Assembly (NCBI GenBank): GCA_025354075.1
Contig: JANXNO010000409.1
Span: 1-12,100, forward strand
DNA length: 12,100 nucleotides
DNA from: Burkholderiales bacterium
Lineage (GTDB): Bacteria > Pseudomonadota > Gammaproteobacteria > Burkholderiales > Casimicrobiaceae
Direction of reading: 5' to 3'
Both the position numbers and the translations under genes were made by a program. This document shows, one piece after another, positions 7,743 to 12,100 of the stretch (position 1 is the first letter of the stretch; each line of letters begins with the position of its first letter). The notes below the pieces were generated by a model. The model made no database searches and was not told the DNA's origin. It saw nothing but the letters and a program-made list of their open reading frames with translations.

Positions 7743-8894
7743 GTGCATCAACGCTCATCTGTAATGCATACCCACACCATGCTTGACGCATCGCCTACAC
7801 GCCGTCGCTCGTTTCTCAAAGCCGCAACGGTTGTGGGCGGCACCGTGATCGGCGCAACACCCATGATCAGCGTGGCCAAAGCACCGATCGTGTTTCGCCT
7901 GCAATCGACGTGGTCGCCCAAAGATATTTTTCACGAATACGCGCACGATTTCGCAAAAAAAGTGAACGACATGGCGGGTGGGCGCCTGAAGATCGAGGTG
8001 CTACCTGCGGGTGCCGTGGTCAAGGCGTTTGACCTGATTGATGCGGTGTCAAAGGGCGTGCTTGACGGTGGCCACGGCGTCACTGCGTACTGGTACGGTA
8101 AAAATTCTGCAATTGCGCTGTGGGGCTCGGGCCCTTCATTCGGCATGGATGCAAACATGGTGCTGGCGTGGCACGAATACGGTGGCGGCAAAGCGCTGCT
8201 GGCCGAAATTTACAAGGCCCTCAACCTCGACGTTGTGTCGTACATGTACGGCCCGATGCCCACGCAACCACTTGGCTGGTTCAAAAAACCGATCACCCAT
8301 ATTGACGATTTGAAGGGACAACGTTTCCGCACCGTCGGCCTGTCTATCGAATTGTTTACGGCGCTGGGGGCTGCGGTCAAGTCCGTTCCTGCGGGCGAAA
8401 TTGTTGCCGCGATGGATCGCGGTCTACTCGATGCGGCCGAATTCAACAATGCGTCGTCCGACCGCGCCATTGGCTTTCCGGACGTGTCGAAAGTGTGCAT
8501 GCTGCAATCGTTCCACCAGTGCGCGGAACAGTTCGAGATCATCTTCAACAAAGCCAAGTTCAACGCGCTTTCCGGCGAGCTCAAATCGCTCATCACGGTG
8601 GCGGTGCAGGCGGCATCAGCGGACATGAGCTGGAAGGCGATTGATCGCTACTCACAGGACTACATTGAGTTGCAAAAAAGTGGTGTCAAGTTTTACAAAA
8701 CACCTGACGCTGTTTTGCAGGCGCAGCTCAAGGCGTGGGATGAAATCACAAGCAAAAAGTCAGCAGAAAATCCGCTGTTTAAAAAAGTACTCGATTCGAT
8801 GGAAAAATTCGCTGCCCGCGCCTGCCGCTGGCAGAACGACACTAATGTGGATTACAAAATGGCGTTTCAGCACGCTACTGGCAAAAAGACATGA
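7743..8894 (+). CDS. Tat-exported TRAP transporter solute-binding protein, TakP-like
   Basis: This is a periplasmic DctP-type binding protein that hands a carboxylate substrate to a sodium-driven TRAP permease. The N-terminus carries a clear twin-arginine signal, RRRSFLK (20-26), followed by a hydrophobic stretch to about residue 45, so it is predicted to be exported folded. The body matches the TakP subfamily, which binds 2-keto acids such as pyruvate: GGRLKIEVLPAGAVVKAFDLIDAVSKGVLDGG (79-110), GPMPTQPLGWF (170-180), FRTVGL (195-200) with the expected substrate-contacting arginine, and AAEFNNASSD (231-240). From memory TakP has Glu-Trp where this has Glu-Phe (233-234), which may alter specificity. 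The start is uncertain: GTG 7743 gives 383 residues, while ATG 7764 or ATG 7779 would still leave a complete Tat signal. No dctQ or dctM gene is adjacent, so its permease must be elsewhere. It converges with mlrC. Confidence 0.88.
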   Translation: MHQRSSVMHTHTMLDASPTRRRSFLKAATVVGGTVIGATPMISVAKAPIVFRLQSTWSPKDIFHEYAHDFAKKVNDMAGGRLKIEVLPAGAVVKAFDLIDAVSKGVLDGGHGVTAYWYGKNSAIALWGSGPSFGMDANMVLAWHEYGGGKALLAEIYKALNLDVVSYMYGPMPTQPLGWFKKPITHIDDLKGQRFRTVGLSIELFTALGAAVKSVPAGEIVAAMDRGLLDAAEFNNASSDRAIGFPDVSKVCMLQSFHQCAEQFEIIFNKAKFNALSGELKSLITVAVQAASADMSWKAIDRYSQDYIELQKSGVKFYKTPDAVLQAQLKAWDEITSKKSAENPLFKKVLDSMEKFAARACRWQNDTNVDYKMAFQHATGKKT

Positions 8895-9069
8895 CACAGC
8901 AGTGGGCAGACGCGGCGAAGAACCTTCCTGCAACGGCTTGCCCATCAACAACTTTATGCCGAAACGCCGATTGCTTCTGGGCTAAACTGGCAATTGGAAC
9001 AATGTCGACTTAGCCATTAAAGCAGCAGTTTGCCCAATAACAACGGCGCTTACAGCAAAAAGCTGATTC

Positions 9070-10563
9070 CTAAAAAACCGGACCGAACGGGTTCAAACGA
9101 ATCCCGCGCTTGAGGTGCTTCCACGGCAAATCAGCCGGATCAGCCGCCATGGGCCCCGGCGCTTTAGCCACCAGAATTTTCTCGGCGATCGGCGTGAAGT
9201 CGGCGCGAAAATGCACTGAGCTTTTGTTCACCAAAATGGCCTGCTCGGTCGGCTCTATGCCCACGTAGCGATACATCGCCTGGTCGGCAAGCTGCGTTTT
9301 GTAACTCGCAACAACGATGCGTACGCCTTGATAACGCAGGCAGGCCGACGGGCCGAGGCGCATTTTCATGCCGCGATAAAAGGGGCCGGTAGCGGAGAAA
9401 TTTCCGTCGTGTAGCGACTCTACCAACCACGGCAATTGCAGTGGCGAATCGTCGGGGATTCGGCTCTTGCCGCCGAGTGCGAAGTTGAGCGTTTTGCCGA
9501 CACCGATTTCATGCGCGGCTTTGGCCGCTGCACCGTCAACGATCAATCCGGTTGCCGCGCGCTCAGCACGACATTCGAGCAGCGCGCGCACCATCCCCAT
9601 TGTGTCGCTGTCGCCGCCTGCACCGGGGTTGTCCTGGGTGTCGGCAATCACCACCGGTTTGCGTGCCGTTTTCGCGATCAATTGCGCCTCACGCACGGCC
9701 TCAATCGCGGTCAGCACGCGCGCATCCCATTCGCCCTCAGCCGCGAGCACGCGACGCTCCAGTTTTTCTGCAGCGGCGTTTGCGGCGGCCTCGTTCACGC
9801 CATACGCCCACACGACCGGCGCGCAGCCTTCGAAATCAGCCGCGGGAAAGCCGGGCGTGAACGACGCGCTGATCACGTCTTTTGACTCCAGTTGGCCAAC
9901 CAGTTTGTAGATGTCGTTGCCGGGGAATAAGTCGGTGCACTGCGAGGTGATCGGGATCAGGTACGGCAACACACGTGACGCGAGTTTCGGCGCGTCCATG
10001 CCGCCGATGCGCTGCTTCAAATAAAACGCCGCACGCGCACCGGTTTCGGCCATGTCGATGTGCGGATACGTGCGATACGCGACCAGCATTTCAGCGTGCA
10101 GAAACATCGCTGGCGTGGTGTTTGAATGCAGATCGAGGCTCACCGCAATCGGCATCTTAGGCCCGACGATGGCACGCACGCGGCGCAGCAATTCGCCTTC
10201 GCCGTCAGGATGCGAATCGGTCACCATCGCGCCGTGCAGATCAAGGTAGATCATGTCGGCGTTGGCCTTACGAATACCCTCGCAAATCGCGCCTGCGATG
10301 CGCTCGAACGCGTCGTCGGTTACCTGCGCGCTCGGGCTCGCGGCGGCCCACGCCGTGGGGACTAATGCGTGCGACCCGCCGCCTGAAGCCATCTCGTTCA
10401 TGAACCCGGAAATCGGAATATTTTGATTCTGAAATCGTTCAAAAATTTCGTCTCCGATGGACACAGGCGGCCAGCCTCCGCCCTGCACAAATCGCTCGTA
10501 GGACGCGTGGGAGGGTGCAAAGGTATTAGTCTCGTGCTGAAAGCCGCCGATTGCGATACGCAT
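9070..10563 (-). CDS. M81 family metallopeptidase (MlrC-like)
   Basis: M81 proteins are zinc-dependent hydrolases named for microcystinase C (MlrC), which cleaves the linearised microcystin fragment; most members act on unknown peptide-like compounds. The 497-residue product starts MRIAIGGFQHETNTF, a signature of the family. Predicted metal ligands are Asp144 and His146 (SLDLHSN) and His168 (YPHID); Glu11 and His110 (LDLHGAM) are candidate active-site residues. As I recall the MlrC residues, the spacing between His110, Asp144, His146 and His168 agrees exactly. The C-terminal MlrC_C domain begins near VVIADTQDNPGAGGDSD (304-320). There is no signal peptide, so the enzyme is cytoplasmic. The ATG at 10563 has only a weak GGA upstream. 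A hairpin lies 17 bp before it. It converges with the TRAP binding protein; M81 genes are often found with transporters, but the substrate here is unknown. Confidence 0.92.
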   Translation of the reverse strand: MRIAIGGFQHETNTFAPSHASYERFVQGGGWPPVSIGDEIFERFQNQNIPISGFMNEMASGGGSHALVPTAWAAASPSAQVTDDAFERIAGAICEGIRKANADMIYLDLHGAMVTDSHPDGEGELLRRVRAIVGPKMPIAVSLDLHSNTTPAMFLHAEMLVAYRTYPHIDMAETGARAAFYLKQRIGGMDAPKLASRVLPYLIPITSQCTDLFPGNDIYKLVGQLESKDVISASFTPGFPAADFEGCAPVVWAYGVNEAAANAAAEKLERRVLAAEGEWDARVLTAIEAVREAQLIAKTARKPVVIADTQDNPGAGGDSDTMGMVRALLECRAERAATGLIVDGAAAKAAHEIGVGKTLNFALGGKSRIPDDSPLQLPWLVESLHDGNFSATGPFYRGMKMRLGPSACLRYQGVRIVVASYKTQLADQAMYRYVGIEPTEQAILVNKSSVHFRADFTPIAEKILVAKAPGPMAADPADLPWKHLKRGIRLNPFGPVF

Positions 10564-10580
10564 GGTGCGAAATGTCCAAT

Positions 10581-10606
10581 AAAAGCCGAAATTGAGTTCA
10601 GCTTTT
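10581..10606 (-). terminator. Hairpin between the YXWGXW lipoprotein gene and mlrC
   Basis: AAAAGCCGAA (10581-10590), six-base loop, TTCAGCTTTT (10597-10606) form an inverted repeat with one mismatch. Read as minus-strand RNA the mismatch becomes a G-U pair, giving a continuous 10 bp stem ending in UUUU, so it could terminate transcription from the upstream lipoprotein gene. It is only 17 bp before the mlrC start, so an operator or 5' leader hairpin for mlrC is an alternative. The stem is AT-rich, hence the low confidence. Confidence 0.35.
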
Positions 10607-10738
10607 AATGTAGATCAATCTCGCCCCCGCACCCGTGGACGACGTCAACAAAGCGAGATGTTCAGCGCAAAAAGCGTTCGCGCGCGCAATCGCATACTGG
10701 AAAGCGCAACGCGGGCAGCTGAGCGCTGCGAAAAAGTG

Positions 10739-11062
10739 CTAGCGCCAGTGCCCCGGCACCCAATAGTGGCCGCGATTGTCCCGGTGCCAATAGCCTGGAT
10801 TCCAGGTGCTATAGCCGCGAGCTGGGAGCGTCCAGTGGCCGCGATTCCAGTAATACTCGCGCCCGGTCCAGCTGTGGTAGCCGCTCACCCAGACGTAGCC
10901 CGGCCCTGGTGAGGCCACAATGACCTCACTGTAGGCGGCCGGCGGCGCACGGTCAACATAGTAAACAGGTCCGGGCATGCGGGTTGCCACAACGCAGCCT
11001 GAAAGCGCGAACGCTGCAGTCACGCTCAGCAGTAAAGGAGAAAGTGGGAAAGTTGAGCGCAT
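10739..11062 (-). CDS. Small YXWGXW-repeat lipoprotein
   Basis: The 107-residue product has a lipoprotein signal: MRSTF, a hydrophobic stretch, then ALSGC with the lipobox cysteine at residue 23, so it is predicted to be an acylated envelope protein. The mature part is rich in Trp, Tyr and Gly and has four spaced units of the YXWGXW type: YVWVSGYHSW, YYWNRGHW, STWNPGYW and HYWVPGHW at the very C-terminus. Such proteins are common in Proteobacteria and have no established function that I know of. The frame opens further upstream (to 11140), but ATG 11062 is preferred because it places the signal peptide at the N-terminus and has a GAGGA ribosome binding site. It lies downstream of ctaA on the same strand, 122 bp away. 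Confidence 0.85.
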   Translation of the reverse strand: MRSTFPLSPLLLSVTAAFALSGCVVATRMPGPVYYVDRAPPAAYSEVIVASPGPGYVWVSGYHSWTGREYYWNRGHWTLPARGYSTWNPGYWHRDNRGHYWVPGHWR

Positions 11063-11066
11063 GGAG

Positions 11067-11071
11067 TCCTC
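11067..11071 (-). promoter_or_regulatory. Ribosome binding site fixing the YXWGXW lipoprotein start
   Basis: On the minus strand the bases read GAGGA, four bases before the ATG at 11062. This is the clearest Shine-Dalgarno sequence in the window and supports this start over the longer open frame that begins near 11140. Confidence 0.7.
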
Positions 11072-11157
11072 GCAAAAATGACAGAAAACAGGTGTGTGCT
11101 TAGGCAACGATTGGGCCTCTATGACCGTTGACCCCGGCACATGCCGTTTACATTTAT

Positions 11158-11187
11158 TTACGCGGCCTACACGCCCTACTCACCCTA
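11158..11187 (-). other. Array of four in-frame stop codons at the end of ctaA
   Basis: In the ctaA frame TAG occurs at 11187-11185, 11178-11176 and 11169-11167, and TAA at 11160-11158, each nine bases apart. The first three sit in a short degenerate 9-base tandem repeat (GAGTAGGGT, GAGTAGGGC, GTGTAGGCC). The effect is a strongly fail-safe stop; it may simply reflect small tandem duplication. Confidence 0.7.
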
Positions 11188-12100
11188 CTCGCCCCAACGC
11201 AACGTCGTTGACACCGAAAATGCCTCGTAAGATCGGGCCCCACTCACGCGATAGGCAGCGACCACAAGCGTTGCAAGCAGTACCGCTGCGAAGAAATTAT
11301 GCGCGGTGGCCAGCAGGATCGGTTGACTGAAAAGAACCGTGCAGATCCCCACCACAATTTGCGCAACGAGCGCAGCCTTGATCCACATTGCCTGCCGCTT
11401 GAGTGCGGCGTGAGATCGCATCAGTGTCAAGGCCGCCGCGATCACCACCACCGTGGTCACGACGGCGCCAATGCGATGCGCCCAATGAATCGCACGGAGC
11501 GCCTCAATCGACAAAAAACTACCGTCCGGATTGCGTCCGAGCGCCCGGGCAAAAGTAAAACCTTCACGCCAGTCAACACTCGGCAGCAACGTGCCACCGC
11601 ACCCCGGAAAGTCGGCACAGGCCAGTACCGCATAGTTGGTGCTGACCCAACCCCCAAGAAAGATTTGCCCCGCAAGCACGCACAGCGCAAGCCAAACCAT
11701 CAATCGGGCGCGACGGGGGACGGCAATCGTCATTGCGCGCGAATCTCCTGATCGCTCACGCTCGCGCATCCAGAACCAGATCAATAGCGAATACAGCAGC
11801 ATGCCGCCCACCAGGTGCGTCGTCACCACAATCGGCATCAGTTTCAGCGTGACTGTCCATTTGCCAAACAGCCCCTGCAAACTCACCACCATCAACAGCA
11901 GCAATGGCCACGCCAGCCCCACACCTGCATCAATAAAACCACCGCGATTTGCAGCACGTCGCTGCCCGACACGAGCAATCACCGAGCGCGCGAACATCAC
12001 TAAAATCAGGCCGCCAATAAATGACGCGAGATAACGATGCAGCATCTCGATCCACGCTTTGCTGTGACTGACTGCGCCCTGTGGCCCACCCTGTTCGATG
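11185..12100 (-). CDS. ctaA: Heme A synthase CtaA/Cox15 (5' end beyond the window)
   Basis: Cox15/CtaA is an inner-membrane enzyme that oxidises the C8 methyl of heme O to make heme A for aa3-type cytochrome oxidases. The frame stays open to the right edge (…GAVSHSKAWIEMLHRYLAS), so the N-terminus, including the first membrane segment, is missing; 304 residues are visible. Counting from the Met at 12045, candidate heme-ligand histidines are His3 (MLHRYLAS), His77 (VTTHLVGG), His187 and/or His190 (IHWAHRIG) and His249 (ATAHNFF). About seven hydrophobic segments are seen; with the missing one this makes the expected eight. The loop ACADFPGC (Cys143 and Cys149) matches the conserved cysteine pair of many bacterial enzymes. 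In many betaproteobacteria ctaB (heme O synthase) follows directly; here it does not, and a small lipoprotein gene follows instead. Confidence 0.94.
   Translation of the reverse strand, partial: IEQGGPQGAVSHSKAWIEMLHRYLASFIGGLILVMFARSVIARVGQRRAANRGGFIDAGVGLAWPLLLLMVVSLQGLFGKWTVTLKLMPIVVTTHLVGGMLLYSLLIWFWMRERERSGDSRAMTIAVPRRARLMVWLALCVLAGQIFLGGWVSTNYAVLACADFPGCGGTLLPSVDWREGFTFARALGRNPDGSFLSIEALRAIHWAHRIGAVVTTVVVIAAALTLMRSHAALKRQAMWIKAALVAQIVVGICTVLFSQPILLATAHNFFAAVLLATLVVAAYRVSGARSYEAFSVSTTLRWGE

Noticed and set aside
8895..9069. Search for a terminator or small gene between the TRAP binding protein gene and mlrC
   Set aside because: I see no stem with a following T run on either strand and no convincing short coding frame.
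9436..9910. Two overlapping plus-strand frames of about 148 codons inside mlrC
   Set aside because: They are antisense to conserved M81 sequence including the MlrC_C domain start, overlap each other, and lack motifs.
11135..11146. Hairpin CGGCA-CA-TGCCG as terminator of ctaA
   Set aside because: The T-rich stretch lies on the plus-strand side, the wrong direction for ctaA, and the stem is only five pairs.

Overview
The window looks like the chromosome of a betaproteobacterium, probably Burkholderiales-like. This rests on family resemblance: the RecJ, ImuA/ImuB/DnaE2, TRAP solute-binding, MlrC and CtaA proteins all read as proteobacterial, and the SOS box has the CTGT-N8-ACAG form used by beta- and gammaproteobacteria. 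The genus cannot be fixed from the sequence alone.

Layout. At 1-277 a GC-rich hairpin repeat runs straight into a reading frame that looks like the C-terminal end of an RpfE-type phosphoglycerate mutase-like protein. That frame overlaps recJ (274-1980) by four bases. After 49 bp a near-perfect LexA box (2011-2030) lies directly on the start codon of imuA. It opens the plus-strand cassette imuA (2030-2935), imuB (3114-4541) and dnaE2/imuC (4557-7673), the SOS-inducible mutasome for translesion synthesis. A 178 bp gap with two small hairpins separates imuA from imuB, while imuB and dnaE2 are 15 bp apart. A lone Tat-exported TRAP solute-binding protein of the TakP (alpha-keto acid) type follows at 7743-8894, without its membrane subunits.

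The rest is on the minus strand: an M81 (MlrC) metallopeptidase (9070-10563), a small YXWGXW-repeat lipoprotein (10739-11062), and the C-terminal 304 residues of heme A synthase CtaA/Cox15, which leaves the window at its right end. The dctP-like and mlrC genes converge across 8895-9069, where I see no convincing terminator.

How the genes work together. RecJ is a 5'-3' single-strand exonuclease of recombinational repair. ImuA, ImuB and DnaE2 form an error-prone polymerase complex induced by DNA damage, so 274-7673 is a block of repair genes in one direction. The solute-binding protein may take up a keto acid or similar carboxylate, and MlrC may act on a peptide-like compound, but no direct link between them is visible. 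CtaA matures heme for terminal oxidases. I did not find an unknown multi-gene system. The most notable features are the SOS box sitting on the imuA start (suggesting a leaderless message), the split layout of imuA and imuB, and the repeat that runs into the first reading frame.
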